NCBI GenBank assembly: GCA_947630235.1
Contig: CANRGN010000005.1
Coordinates: 1-64,000, forward strand
Direction: 5' to 3'
DNA: 64,000 bases
Origin: an uncultured Clostridia bacterium
GTDB lineage: Bacteria; Bacillota; Clostridia; TANB77; CAG-508
The position numbers and the translations under genes are program-made. The notes beneath the pieces are model-generated. The model was not told where the DNA came from, made no database searches, and was given only the letters and a program-made list of their open reading frames with translations. Numbering within the stretch: the stretch's first letter is position 1; the number at the start of each line of letters is the position of its first letter. Shown here in pieces: positions 9,175 to 18,431 of this stretch.

Positions 9175-10476
9175 CTATATAATTTCAATTATTGGTGATT
9201 TATAATTTACAACATCTTTAGAAATTTCAAAAGCACTAAAAACTTGAGATGAGAATTTTACTGCATCCTCTTCACTTTTTGCATAAATTTTAGCTATTAT
9301 TTCTCCATTAGAAACTTTATCTGATACCTTTTTGCATAATTCTAATCCAACAGTATAGTCAATAGAATCTTCTTTTTTTATTCTTCCCGCTCCTAACCCT
9401 ACAGATACTTTTCCTATAGTTAATGCATCTAATTTAGAAACATATCCATCTTTATCTGAATATATAGGCAAAACATATTTTGCTTTTTCAAATTTATCTA
9501 AATTATAAATATAAGATAAATCACCTTTTTGTCTTTCTACCAATTGTATAAATTTTTCTAAAGCTTTTCCATTATTTATTACTTCTAACATTTTATCTTT
9601 ATTATAGTCAAAATCATTAGAAAAACCAGCTAAAGCTAACATTCTGCTTCCTATTTCTAATACTACCTCTTTAACATCTTCTTCAAAATTTCCTTTTAAA
9701 AATTCTACAGATTCTTTAATCTCCAAAATATTTCCCACAAATCTTCCTAAAGGCTCCTCCATAGATGTTAAAACACATACTGTAGGTTTTCCTGCTAAAT
9801 TTCCAATCTTCTTCATTAAATTTGCCAGTTCTCTAGCTTCAATTACATTTTTAGCAAAAGCACCATTACCACATGTAACATCAAGTACTATCGCATTTGC
9901 GCCTGAAGCAATTTTTTTACTCATAATACTAGATGAAATAAGAGGTATACTATTAGTACATGAAATAGAATCTCTTAATGCATATATCTTTTTATCAGCA
10001 GGTGCTAAATTCAAGCTTTGAGTTATTAAACTTATTCCTATTTCTTTAACATTTTTCTTAAATTCCTCTATAGAGATTTCTAAATCATAACCTGGAATTG
10101 AAGCTAATTTATCTGCTGTTCCACCTGTTATGCCTAAACCTCTTCCAGACATTTTGGCAACTGGAACTCCAAGAGCAGATATTATAGGAGCCAATATAAT
10201 TGTAACTTTGTCACCTACTCCACCTGTACTATGCTTATCTACTATATTATCTGCAATATCAGAAAAATCGATTTTATCTCCGGAATTTGTCATTGCAACA
10301 GTTAAATTTAAAATTTCCTCTTCATTCATACCATTTATACAAATTGCCATAATTAGAGCAGCTGCTTGATAATCAGCTATAGTACCATCAGTATATCCCT
10401 TAATAAAAAATTCAATTTCTTCTTTGTTAAGATTTATTCCGTTTTTTTTCTTTTCTAAAATATCTAAAATATTCAT
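9175..10476 (-). CDS. pdp: Pyrimidine-nucleoside phosphorylase (downstream paralogue)
   Basis: A 433-residue thymidine/pyrimidine-nucleoside phosphorylase. The family signature region reads SGRGLGITGGTADKL, preceded by KHSTGGVGDKVT in the phosphate-binding loop. It has the N-terminal helical lobe, the nucleotide-binding lobe and the C-terminal mixed domain. It converts pyrimidine nucleosides plus phosphate to base and ribose/deoxyribose-1-phosphate. It is a tandem paralogue of the gene at 10569-11888, separated by a terminator, so the two can be expressed independently. Confidence 0.93.
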   Translation of the reverse strand: MNILDILEKKKNGINLNKEEIEFFIKGYTDGTIADYQAAALIMAICINGMNEEEILNLTVAMTNSGDKIDFSDIADNIVDKHSTGGVGDKVTIILAPIISALGVPVAKMSGRGLGITGGTADKLASIPGYDLEISIEEFKKNVKEIGISLITQSLNLAPADKKIYALRDSISCTNSIPLISSSIMSKKIASGANAIVLDVTCGNGAFAKNVIEARELANLMKKIGNLAGKPTVCVLTSMEEPLGRFVGNILEIKESVEFLKGNFEEDVKEVVLEIGSRMLALAGFSNDFDYNKDKMLEVINNGKALEKFIQLVERQKGDLSYIYNLDKFEKAKYVLPIYSDKDGYVSKLDALTIGKVSVGLGAGRIKKEDSIDYTVGLELCKKVSDKVSNGEIIAKIYAKSEEDAVKFSSQVFSAFEISKDVVNYKSPIIEII

Positions 10477-10511
10477 ATGTTCTCCTTACAATATACTTAC
10501 TAGGATAAAAA

Positions 10512-10554
10512 AGAATAGTGAAAATTAATTTTATCCTATAAAGTTTCACTATTC
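10512..10554 (-). terminator. Terminator between the two pyrimidine phosphorylases
   Basis: Inverted repeat AGAATAGTGAAA / TTTCACTATTCT directly after the stop of the upstream phosphorylase gene. Confidence 0.6.
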
Positions 10555-10568
10555 TATATTTATTAATT

Positions 10569-11888
10569 TTACATTATATCTAAAACTCTAGATTTAGGAA
10601 CTAGTACTTTGCCATTTGTAATTTTAAATGCATCTTTTAAATTCTGTGTTGCTCCTAAAACTTTATTTTCATCATTTGTATGAATATATGCTAAAACTCC
10701 TCCAGATTCTACTGATTGACCAATTTTCTTCTCTAAAATGATTCCAGCTGTTTTATCAATTTCACTATCATCTTTCATTCTTCCTGCACCTAAATATCTA
10801 GCGATACTTCCAACAACGTCTGCATCTATAGATTTAATATTACCAGATTCTGTAGAATAAACTGGAACAATATATTTTGCTTTTGCGAAAGATTCTGGTT
10901 CTTCTATATATTTTATGTCTCCCCCTTGTGCTGCTACCATTTCTTTAAATTTCATTAAAGCTTTTCCACTATTTATTGCATCAATGATAACTTTACTATT
11001 TTCATTTAAATTTTTTCCTCTACCTGATAATTCTAAAATAACACTTCCAAGAGCCACAACTACATCACCAATATCTTGAGGCATATTTCCTCTTAAACAT
11101 CTAATTGTTTCTTTTATTTCTAAAATATGTCCAATTGAATTTCCTAAAGGTTCTTCCATAGATGTAATAACATATCCTACTTTTTTATTAAGTTCATTTC
11201 CTAATTTTACAAGCATCTTACCTAATTTTTTTGCATCATCTTTATTTTTTATATAAGTACCTCTACCACAAGTTAAATCAAAAACAATCTTATTACTTCC
11301 AGATGCAAGTTTTAAACTCATTAAACTTGCTGCTACAATAGGAAGACAATCAGCACATGAAACTAAACTTCTTAATCTATACATTTTTTTCTCAGCAGGA
11401 GCAAGATTATATGTTTGATTTATTATACTAACACCTATATCTTTAATATTCTCCTCAAATTTTTCCAATGAAATTTCTGTATTAAAACCTGGAATAGACT
11501 CTAATTTGTCAATAGTTCCTCCTGAGATTCCAAAACCTCTACTGGAAATTTTTGCAACTGGTAAACCTAAAGATGCAATTAATGGCATTAAAATAAGAGT
11601 AACTTTATCTCCAACACCACCTGTACTATGTTTATCAACAATTTGATCTGAAATTTCTGATAAGTCTAATTTATCACCTGAGTTTGCCATTGCTAAACTA
11701 AAACTTAAAGTTTCTTTATCAGTTAATCCATTTAAATATATATAACTAAGTAATGCACCTGCTTGAGCTTCTAATACTTCTCCATTAGTATATTTTTGTA
11801 TAAAATATCTTATTTCCTCATCTTTAAGCTCTACTTTATTTCTTTTCTTATTTATGATATTTCTAATATCAATATTATTATTTTCCAT
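10569..11888 (-). CDS. Thymidine/pyrimidine-nucleoside phosphorylase (upstream paralogue)
   Basis: A 439-residue paralogue of the next gene, with the same phosphate loop (KHSTGGVGDKVT) and signature region, here SSRGFGISGGTIDKL. The two differ through much of the lobes and C-terminus, so this is not a recent duplication. It probably has a different preference (for example thymidine versus uridine), which is inference. The gene starts 35 nt upstream of rnhB's stop-side boundary, and rnhB precedes it in the same direction. Confidence 0.9.
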   Translation of the reverse strand: MENNNIDIRNIINKKRNKVELKDEEIRYFIQKYTNGEVLEAQAGALLSYIYLNGLTDKETLSFSLAMANSGDKLDLSEISDQIVDKHSTGGVGDKVTLILMPLIASLGLPVAKISSRGFGISGGTIDKLESIPGFNTEISLEKFEENIKDIGVSIINQTYNLAPAEKKMYRLRSLVSCADCLPIVAASLMSLKLASGSNKIVFDLTCGRGTYIKNKDDAKKLGKMLVKLGNELNKKVGYVITSMEEPLGNSIGHILEIKETIRCLRGNMPQDIGDVVVALGSVILELSGRGKNLNENSKVIIDAINSGKALMKFKEMVAAQGGDIKYIEEPESFAKAKYIVPVYSTESGNIKSIDADVVGSIARYLGAGRMKDDSEIDKTAGIILEKKIGQSVESGGVLAYIHTNDENKVLGATQNLKDAFKITNGKVLVPKSRVLDIM

Positions 11889-11923
11889 ATTCTTAATTCC
11901 TTCCTTTGTATTTTATAATTTTT

Positions 11924-12553
11924 TTATACAAAATTTTTTATAAAAGTTTTTCTATGCAACATACATGGGCCATATTCCTTTAATGCACTAATATGTGCAG
12001 ATGTTCCATATCCCTTATGTTTTGCAAATCCATATTGTGGAAATACTTCATCCCATTGTCTCATTATTCTATCTCTTGTAACTTTTGCCAAAATCGAAGC
12101 TGCAGCAATACTATATTCTTTAGCATCTCCTTTTATAATAGATCTATATGGTATTCCATTAGTATTTATATTTGTTAAAGCATCAACTAATATTAAATGT
12201 GGTTTTATTTCTAAATTTTCTATTGCCATTGTTACAGCTTTTTTAGTTGCATTTAAAATATTTAAATCATCTATTTCATTTTGATCAACAATTCCAATTC
12301 CATAACTTACTGCTTCATCTTTGATTAAATCGTATAATTTCTCTCTCTTTTTTTCTGAAACTTTTTTCGAATCGTTAATACCTTCTATAAAAGATTCCTT
12401 TGGCAAAATAACAGCACCAACTACTACCGGACCTGCTAATGGACCTCTACCAGCTTCGTCAATTCCACATATATATTGTATTTTTTCTTCTTCGTATAAT
12501 TTTAATTCATCATGTTTTAATAAATTTAATCGTTCTAATTCTTTTTCTTTCAC
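11924..12553 (-). CDS. rnhB: Ribonuclease HII
   Basis: A 209-residue RNase HII that removes ribonucleotides from RNA-DNA hybrids. CGIDEAGRGPLAGPV at about residues 29-43 holds the first two catalytic acids, LVDALTNI the third, and AAASILAKVTRDR is the conserved helix. The C-terminus KHKGYGTSAHISAL is typical. It follows the prepilin-like gene by 5 nt and precedes the phosphorylase by 35 nt, so it is likely part of a co-transcribed stretch. Confidence 0.95.
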   Translation of the reverse strand: MKEKELERLNLLKHDELKLYEEEKIQYICGIDEAGRGPLAGPVVVGAVILPKESFIEGINDSKKVSEKKREKLYDLIKDEAVSYGIGIVDQNEIDDLNILNATKKAVTMAIENLEIKPHLILVDALTNINTNGIPYRSIIKGDAKEYSIAAASILAKVTRDRIMRQWDEVFPQYGFAKHKGYGTSAHISALKEYGPCMLHRKTFIKNFV

Positions 12554-12558
12554 TATTA

Positions 12559-13260
12559 TTAATCCTCTTCTCCGTCTTTTGCTAGCATATCATCTAAAGT
12601 ATATTCTATCATTCCATTATCATTTCTATGACCTAAACTATATGCTACACTAACTAATTCACCTAATTTTAAATCATAAGCTACAATAGCATATTTATTA
12701 CTATCATTAATAATTCCATTTTTTTTATCCCTTTTACTATCAGAATTCAAAACTCCTTGGCTTATACATTCATTTAATCCCCATTTTACAAATAATATTC
12801 TATTGATTGTTAATTTTCCTTGCTCATCTAAAGTTTTATTATAATTTATTGTGACATTATTTGAAGAATCTACTAATTCACTGTAACTAGGATATATTCT
12901 TTTTATTATAGATATAAAATTAGAGTCACCTGACTTAACCTGTATTAGTTTATTATTACTTGATTTATATTTGAGATTACTTAAATTAGAGCTATTATAT
13001 GCATAAACAGTAGGCTTTCCATTAGTTTCTTCTATTTTAGAAAAACTAATTAAAGATTTTATATCTTCATCAAATGCATATTGTTCAGCTAAAGCTTCAG
13101 CCCTTCCTTTTATTAGATATAATTGAGTTTCAATTTTGGTTAATCGAGAATTATCTATTAAAACTGTAGCTGATACTATAGTTATTCCTAAAATTATAAG
13201 CATAACAATTATTGTTATAGCTAAACTAATTAAAGTAATACCTTTTTTATCTTTTGTCAT
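12559..13260 (-). CDS. Prepilin-like (type IV pilin N-terminus) protein
   Basis: A 233-residue protein. The N-terminus has a short basic leader, KKGITLISLAITIIVMLI, resembling a prepilin peptidase site (G before a hydrophobic helix) but with Thr-Leu-Ile and no Glu5. The rest is a soluble extracytoplasmic domain. Such single pseudopilin-like proteins are common in gut clostridia and are usually annotated as hypothetical. Start supported by GGAGG. No pilus assembly genes are nearby. Confidence 0.65.
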   Translation of the reverse strand: MTKDKKGITLISLAITIIVMLIILGITIVSATVLIDNSRLTKIETQLYLIKGRAEALAEQYAFDEDIKSLISFSKIEETNGKPTVYAYNSSNLSNLKYKSSNNKLIQVKSGDSNFISIIKRIYPSYSELVDSSNNVTINYNKTLDEQGKLTINRILFVKWGLNECISQGVLNSDSKRDKKNGIINDSNKYAIVAYDLKLGELVSVAYSLGHRNDNGMIEYTLDDMLAKDGEED

Positions 13261-13425
13261 TTTTCCTCCGATTTTTAAGTTTTTTTTAATAATTTACTTG
13301 TATTATATATTTACAGGAAAAAATTTTCAATATTTAATATAAAAATTATTTTATTTTTGTATTGTATTATAAATTTTTTTAGTTATAATAAATTATAGGT
13401 ACAAAATGTACAAGGGGGTAATATT

Positions 13426-14775
13426 ATGAATAATATTGAAAACGAATTTAATTATACTCCAAACAATAATTTTAAAAAAGCAAAGCCTGTTAAAACATCA
13501 TCTGGTTTTGGTAAAACAGTTTTTGTTCCTTTTGTTTCTGGAGTATTAGGAGCTAGTTTAGCAATAGGAGCTTGCTTTGGTGTTCCTCAAATAAAGGATA
13601 AAGTGCTTTTAAATAATGCATCTAGTAGCTCTAGTATAGTATCTACATCTACTCCATCTACTTATACAAATACTCTAATTGATTTATCTGATTACTCAGA
13701 TACAGCAGTTTCAGTAGCACAAAAAGTTTTACCATCTGTTGTTGGTATAACAGTAACATATTCAGTTAATTCTATTTTCGGTCAAAGTACTGGTGAAGCT
13801 ACTGGCTCTGGAATTATAATTAGCGAAGATGGTTATATAGTAACTAATAACCATGTTATTTCTTCTGAAAGCTCATCATCATATTATCAATTAACTCAAG
13901 CAACTGGAATTACAGTTAATTTATATGGTGATGAAACAAAATATGATGCTAAAGTAGTTGGCTCTGATTCTTATTCTGATTTAGCTGTTTTAAAAATTGA
14001 AAAAACAGACCTACCTGCAGCAAAATTAGGAAACTCTGATGACATATTAGTTGGAGAATTTGTAATGGCTATAGGAAATCCTTTAGGAATGGATAGCTCT
14101 GTTACATGTGGTATTGTTAGTGCACTAAATAGAGAAATTGAAGATGATGAAGGAAAAACTTATACTGCAATTCAAACAGATACAGCAATAAATTCTGGAA
14201 ATAGTGGTGGTGCTTTAGTTAATAGTAAAGGTGAAGTTATAGGAATAAATACATTAAAATTATCTGGTACTGGTATAGAAGGAATGGGATTTGCAATTCC
14301 AATAAATTCTACAACTAAAGTAATTAGCCAATTAACAGAATTTGGAGAAGTAAAAAGACCTTATATAGGAATATCTGGTGCTAGTGTAAGTGATTCAGTA
14401 TCTGAAATTATTAGAGAACAATATGATCTACCAGAAGGAATTTATGTAGATAGCGTTGAAGAAAATTCACCTGCTCAAAAAGCTGGAATAGAAAAAGGTG
14501 ATATAATTACAAAAATAGATAATGTTGAAGTAAAATCAGTTACAGAATTAAATAAAGAAAAAAATAAACATGAAGTTGGTGATGAAGTTACATTAACTGT
14601 TATTAGAAAAAAAGAATCAAAAGAGGTAAAAGTAAAATTAGAAGAAACTCCTACAGCAGATACTTCTTCTAATACAGAATCAAAAGATGACAAAAAAAAT
14701 AATCAACAACAACAACAGCAACAAGAACCAAATGACGATTTTGGTGGTAGTTTATTTGATTATTTCTTTAGATAA
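13426..14775 (+). CDS. htrA: HtrA/DegP-type serine protease
   Basis: A 449-residue membrane-anchored protease. It has a short cytoplasmic N-terminus, one transmembrane helix (about residues 29-50), a Ser-rich linker, and a trypsin-like domain with the catalytic His in VTNNHVI, Asp in DSYSDLAVLK and Ser in NSGNSGGALV. A PDZ domain follows (about 305-400). The tail is Glu/Gln-rich, with seven consecutive Gln. It degrades or refolds misfolded exported proteins. The RBS is AGGGGG before the ATG. It is convergent with the YibE/F gene across a shared terminator. Confidence 0.93.
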   Translation: MNNIENEFNYTPNNNFKKAKPVKTSSGFGKTVFVPFVSGVLGASLAIGACFGVPQIKDKVLLNNASSSSSIVSTSTPSTYTNTLIDLSDYSDTAVSVAQKVLPSVVGITVTYSVNSIFGQSTGEATGSGIIISEDGYIVTNNHVISSESSSSYYQLTQATGITVNLYGDETKYDAKVVGSDSYSDLAVLKIEKTDLPAAKLGNSDDILVGEFVMAIGNPLGMDSSVTCGIVSALNREIEDDEGKTYTAIQTDTAINSGNSGGALVNSKGEVIGINTLKLSGTGIEGMGFAIPINSTTKVISQLTEFGEVKRPYIGISGASVSDSVSEIIREQYDLPEGIYVDSVEENSPAQKAGIEKGDIITKIDNVEVKSVTELNKEKNKHEVGDEVTLTVIRKKESKEVKVKLEETPTADTSSNTESKDDKKNNQQQQQQQEPNDDFGGSLFDYFFR

Positions 14776-14787
14776 TTTTAAAAATAT

Positions 14788-14822
14788 AAAAAAATGCGAC
14801 GATAAGTCGCATTTTTTTATAT
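14788..14822. terminator. Bidirectional terminator htrA / yibEF
   Basis: AATGCGAC-gataa-GTCGCATT flanked by A- and T-runs on both sides, between convergent genes. It overlaps the last codons of the minus-strand gene. Confidence 0.85.
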
Positions 14823-16157
14823 TTTTAAACTTCTTTTTCCTTCTACTTTATTATCTGAAACTGTTTTATATATTGTTTTATCTCTATTTAAAAAACTATA
14901 TATAAATGCAGTAATTGGAACTGTATAAACAACTCCCATACTACCTGCTATAGCTGATATTACTTCTTCTGCTATTGTTTCTTTATTAAGTATTTGTACA
15001 AATGAAAAATCACAAGACATAAATAATAAAATTAAAGTTAAGCTACTTCCAACATAAGCTAAAATTAAAGTATTAGCCATTGTTCCTATTATATCTTTTC
15101 CTATATTCATTCCACTTTTAAATAATTCTTTCCAATCCATATCTTTAGTTTTTAATCTAAGCTCATCTAAGCTAGATGCTATAGACATTCCAACATCCAT
15201 ACATGCACCTAATGCAGAAATTACAATTCCAGCAAATATTAAGTCTCTAAAATTAAAATTTAAATTATTTGAATTAGCACTAAGTAATATTGAATCTTCA
15301 CATGCACCAGATAATTTTAATAAATAACTAAATACTGATGCAATTATTCCTGCAACTAAAACTCCTCCAAAAGTTCCCATTGCAGCAGTTACTATTTTTT
15401 TATTTATTCCTCCGCCTATAATTATAAATGTTAAAACTATTATAATTAAAGATGTTAAAACAGATAATGAAATTGGATTATATCCTGCAAAAATTCCTTT
15501 TATAAGAATAAAGTATACAGCTAAAATTGTTATTACTAGTCCAACTATAGCTTTTATTCCACGTTTTCCTCCAACTAATAAAATGCTAAGTAAAAATAAT
15601 ATCATCATAAAATAAATATAATTTTGTCTTATAACATTTTCAATTTCTACACTAGCTTTACCTTCTGGAGTTTTCGTAAGTTGTACCCATACTCTATCGC
15701 CCTTTTTTAATTCATATGCAAGTATCTTTCCATCCATATCATAAGATAAAATATAATTTGTAGTAAATTCTTCTGTATCAAATTCACCTTCTAGAATTTC
15801 TAATTTTACTTCCTGAACAGTATCTTTAAGACCTCCATTTTCAACTTTTTTTGGTTTAGACGCCTCTAAAACTTTCGCTTTTACTTCAAAATATTCATTT
15901 TCTTTTTTTGTATTTTGCTCAGATTGCGTTTCTGGATTAGAATTTTCTGGTACCGCTGGAGTTTCTGGCGTTACTGGATCTTCTGGCGTTGCTGGTGTTT
16001 CCGATGTTGCTTGAGCTTCTGGAGCAGATTGGTCTGTTTGTTCAGCTGTAGGCTCTGGGTTATTAGGTGTTTGAGGATTTGCCTCACTTGCATATATAAC
16101 TCTACAAGAACAGATTATCATTAGTAAAAAAATAATTATTAGAGTTATTTTTTTCAT
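14817..16157 (-). CDS. YibE/F family membrane protein
   Basis: A 446-residue protein with a signal peptide (about 1-24), a Pro/Glu/Thr-rich low-complexity spacer (about 25-90, repeated TPE/PATPE units), a small beta domain, and then about seven or eight transmembrane helices of the YibE/F family, including the conserved ISALGACMDVGMSIASSLDE segment. The function of the family is not established; a transport role has been suggested. The final codons overlap the terminator shared with htrA. Confidence 0.85.
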   Translation of the reverse strand: MKKITLIIIFLLMIICSCRVIYASEANPQTPNNPEPTAEQTDQSAPEAQATSETPATPEDPVTPETPAVPENSNPETQSEQNTKKENEYFEVKAKVLEASKPKKVENGGLKDTVQEVKLEILEGEFDTEEFTTNYILSYDMDGKILAYELKKGDRVWVQLTKTPEGKASVEIENVIRQNYIYFMMILFLLSILLVGGKRGIKAIVGLVITILAVYFILIKGIFAGYNPISLSVLTSLIIIVLTFIIIGGGINKKIVTAAMGTFGGVLVAGIIASVFSYLLKLSGACEDSILLSANSNNLNFNFRDLIFAGIVISALGACMDVGMSIASSLDELRLKTKDMDWKELFKSGMNIGKDIIGTMANTLILAYVGSSLTLILLFMSCDFSFVQILNKETIAEEVISAIAGSMGVVYTVPITAFIYSFLNRDKTIYKTVSDNKVEGKRSLKI

Positions 16158-16330
16158 AATGCATTTCCTTTCTTTTATTATACTTTTGTTATTATATGAG
16201 TTTTATGAGTTTTTGTCAATTATTACTAGATAATTCATATTCATTCAAATGTATAATTAAATTAATTTCTTTATTTTAATTTTATTTTAATATTTTAAAT
16301 TTATAATCAAAACAATAGGAGGTAATTTAA

Positions 16331-16561
16331 GTGAAAGATAAAATAATTTATTTAATTTTAGGAATTCTTATAGGAGCTATAATAACTGCAGGGTGTTTTT
16401 TAGTATTTACTAAAAATTCAAAACCAAATTTTCCAAAAGATATGGATAGACCAAATATGGAGGATAATGAAAATTTTGAAAGAGGTAGAAAATTTAGAGA
16501 TAATGAAAATACAGTAAATAATCCCCCATCAGAAGAAGTAGATAATACTAGTACAACTTAA
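16331..16561 (+). CDS. Small membrane-anchored hypothetical protein
   Basis: A 76-residue protein with GTG start (RBS AGGAGG 7 nt upstream). One N-terminal transmembrane segment (about residues 5-25) precedes a hydrophilic, Asn/Asp/Arg-rich tail. It lies ahead of the efflux operon but is separated from it by two terminator hairpins. No family is recognised. Confidence 0.6.
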   Translation: MKDKIIYLILGILIGAIITAGCFLVFTKNSKPNFPKDMDRPNMEDNENFERGRKFRDNENTVNNPPSEEVDNTSTT

Positions 16562-16571
16562 AATATATCTA

Positions 16572-16605
16572 TAAAAAAATGCGATTATATAAGAAATCGC
16601 ATTTT
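16572..16605 (+). terminator. Terminator after small membrane protein
   Basis: ATGCGATT / AATCGCAT stem followed by a T-run. A second hairpin (ATCTCTTAT / ATAAGAGAT, 16637-16669) follows about 30 nt later. Confidence 0.75.
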
Positions 16606-16814
16606 TTATTTTTATATAATTTTATAAAGCTAAATTCATCTCTTATTTTTTATAAGAGATTTTTTTCATAATGTAAATTATTAGTTTCCACATCTTTTTA
16701 ATTCAATTTTTCATCTACTTATATTAAATCTATCCCCTATTTTTTATAAAATTTTAATAAATTTTTAAGTTTTATTATTTATAATCTAATTAAATAAAAT
16801 AGAGAGGAGTTCAT

Positions 16815-17732
16815 ATGAAAAATAAAAAAACATTAATTATTTTTTTAATAATTTTTATAGTAATCTTTTTAATTATAAAAATGACTAATAATTCAGAAGC
16901 AACTTCAAATAAAATTATTGAAAAAACAACTAAAAGTGCTAAAGTAGAAAATCAAACTATTTTATCTACTTTAACTGCACCAGCAGAAGTAAAATCTTCA
17001 AAAACAGAAAAAATTGCTTTAGATACTTCAAAATATTTTTCAACTATTTGTGCAGAAGTTGGTGAAAAAGTAAAATCTGGTGGAAATTTATTAAAATATT
17101 CTGATGGAACATATATTACCGCTCCTTATGATTGTGTTATTTTAGAAATTTCTACTCCAAAAACCAACAATATATGTGATAGTGAAAACTTTATTTCTAT
17201 ATCTTCTTTAGAAGACTTATATATAGAAATAAATATATCTGAAGAACAATTAAATAAAGTAGCTGTAGGTCAAGAAGTTCAAATTACTTCAAATTATGAT
17301 GAAACAAAAAACTATACAGGAACAATAAGTAAAATAAATTCTATTGGTACTTATTCTGCTGGAGGAACATATTTTGGTGCAATTGTTAATATAAAAAATG
17401 ATGGAACTTTAAAACTTGGAATGTCTGCTACAAGTACAGTTGTAATTGAAAAAAACGAAAATATTCCTTGTCTTCCTATTGAAGCTATTTTTACTGAGAA
17501 TCAGGAAAAATATGTAAATTTAGTACAATCAAACGGAGAAACTAAAAAAACGAAAATTAAAACTGGGATTGCTGATAGTAATTATGTACAAATATTGTCA
17601 GGTGCTTCTTTAGGAGATACAGTAAAATATGAAACACAAACTGTAAAAAAAGTAACTACTACAGAACAAAAAAATAATTTAACTCAAATTTTTACTGGTG
17701 GAAAAAATGATTTTCATAAAGGGGGCTTTTAA
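16815..17732 (+). CDS. Periplasmic-adaptor-type (HlyD/MacA-like) subunit of an ABC efflux system
   Basis: A 305-residue protein with one N-terminal transmembrane anchor followed by the barrel-sandwich and beta-barrel domains of membrane fusion proteins (GTYITAPYDCVILEIS and LGMSATSTVVIEKNENIPCLPIEAIF are typical strands). The long coiled-coil hairpin of Gram-negative MacA is essentially absent, as expected in a single-membrane organism. It is followed with no gap by a MacB-type ATPase and a permease. The Gly/Phe tail is similar to that of the second adaptor at 20784. Confidence 0.85.
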   Translation: MKNKKTLIIFLIIFIVIFLIIKMTNNSEATSNKIIEKTTKSAKVENQTILSTLTAPAEVKSSKTEKIALDTSKYFSTICAEVGEKVKSGGNLLKYSDGTYITAPYDCVILEISTPKTNNICDSENFISISSLEDLYIEINISEEQLNKVAVGQEVQITSNYDETKNYTGTISKINSIGTYSAGGTYFGAIVNIKNDGTLKLGMSATSTVVIEKNENIPCLPIEAIFTENQEKYVNLVQSNGETKKTKIKTGIADSNYVQILSGASLGDTVKYETQTVKKVTTTEQKNNLTQIFTGGKNDFHKGGF

Positions 17733-18431
17733 ATGATTAAATTAACTAATATAAAAAAATATTTTCAAATGGGTGATGAACAAATAAAAGCCTTAGATGA
17801 TATAAATTTAGAAGTAAAAAAAGGAGAATATTTATCAATAATTGGTCCATCTGGAAGCGGAAAATCCACACTTATGAATATACTAGGTCTATTAGACACA
17901 CCTGATGAAGGAGAATATTTTTTAGATGGTCAAAACACAAAAAACTTATCTGATTCAAATTTAGCTAAACTTAGAAATAAAAAAATTGGATTTGTTTTTC
18001 AAAACTTTAATTTATTATCAAAACTCACAGCTTGGGAAAATATACAAGTTCCTTTAATTTACAATGGATTTTCAGCAAAAGAATCAAAGAAAATTGCTTA
18101 TGAATATCTAGAAAAAGTTGGATTAAAAGGTAGAGAAAATCATTTACCTAAACAATTATCTGGTGGTCAACAACAAAGAGTCGCAATAGCTAGAGCACTA
18201 TCTTGCAAACCAGAAATAATTTTAGCTGATGAACCAACAGGTGCATTAGATTCTAAAACTGGAAATGAAATTAAAAAATTATTAAAAGATTTAAATAAAG
18301 AAGGTCAAACTATAGTGCTAATTACACATGATATTCTTATGGCACAAGAAGCAAAAAGAATTGTTAGAATATCTGATGGAAAATTATATGAAAATGAAAG
18401 GATTACAGATAAGAAAGATGAAAATTTTTAA
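17733..18431 (+). CDS. MacB/LolD-type ABC transporter ATPase
   Basis: A 232-residue nucleotide-binding subunit: Walker A GPSGSGKST, Q-loop FVFQNFNLL, signature LSGGQQQRVAIARAL, Walker B ILADEPTGALDS and H-loop LITHD. It belongs to the subfamily that powers FtsX-fold transporters, usually exporting peptides, lipids or drugs. It starts directly at the adaptor stop and overlaps the permease start by 14 nt. Confidence 0.95.
   Translation: MIKLTNIKKYFQMGDEQIKALDDINLEVKKGEYLSIIGPSGSGKSTLMNILGLLDTPDEGEYFLDGQNTKNLSDSNLAKLRNKKIGFVFQNFNLLSKLTAWENIQVPLIYNGFSAKESKKIAYEYLEKVGLKGRENHLPKQLSGGQQQRVAIARALSCKPEIILADEPTGALDSKTGNEIKKLLKDLNKEGQTIVLITHDILMAQEAKRIVRISDGKLYENERITDKKDENF

Noticed and set aside
18328-18417. 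Longer start for the MacB-like permease
   Set aside because: The extra residues come from the ATPase gene in another frame and do not resemble the family; 18418 fits better.
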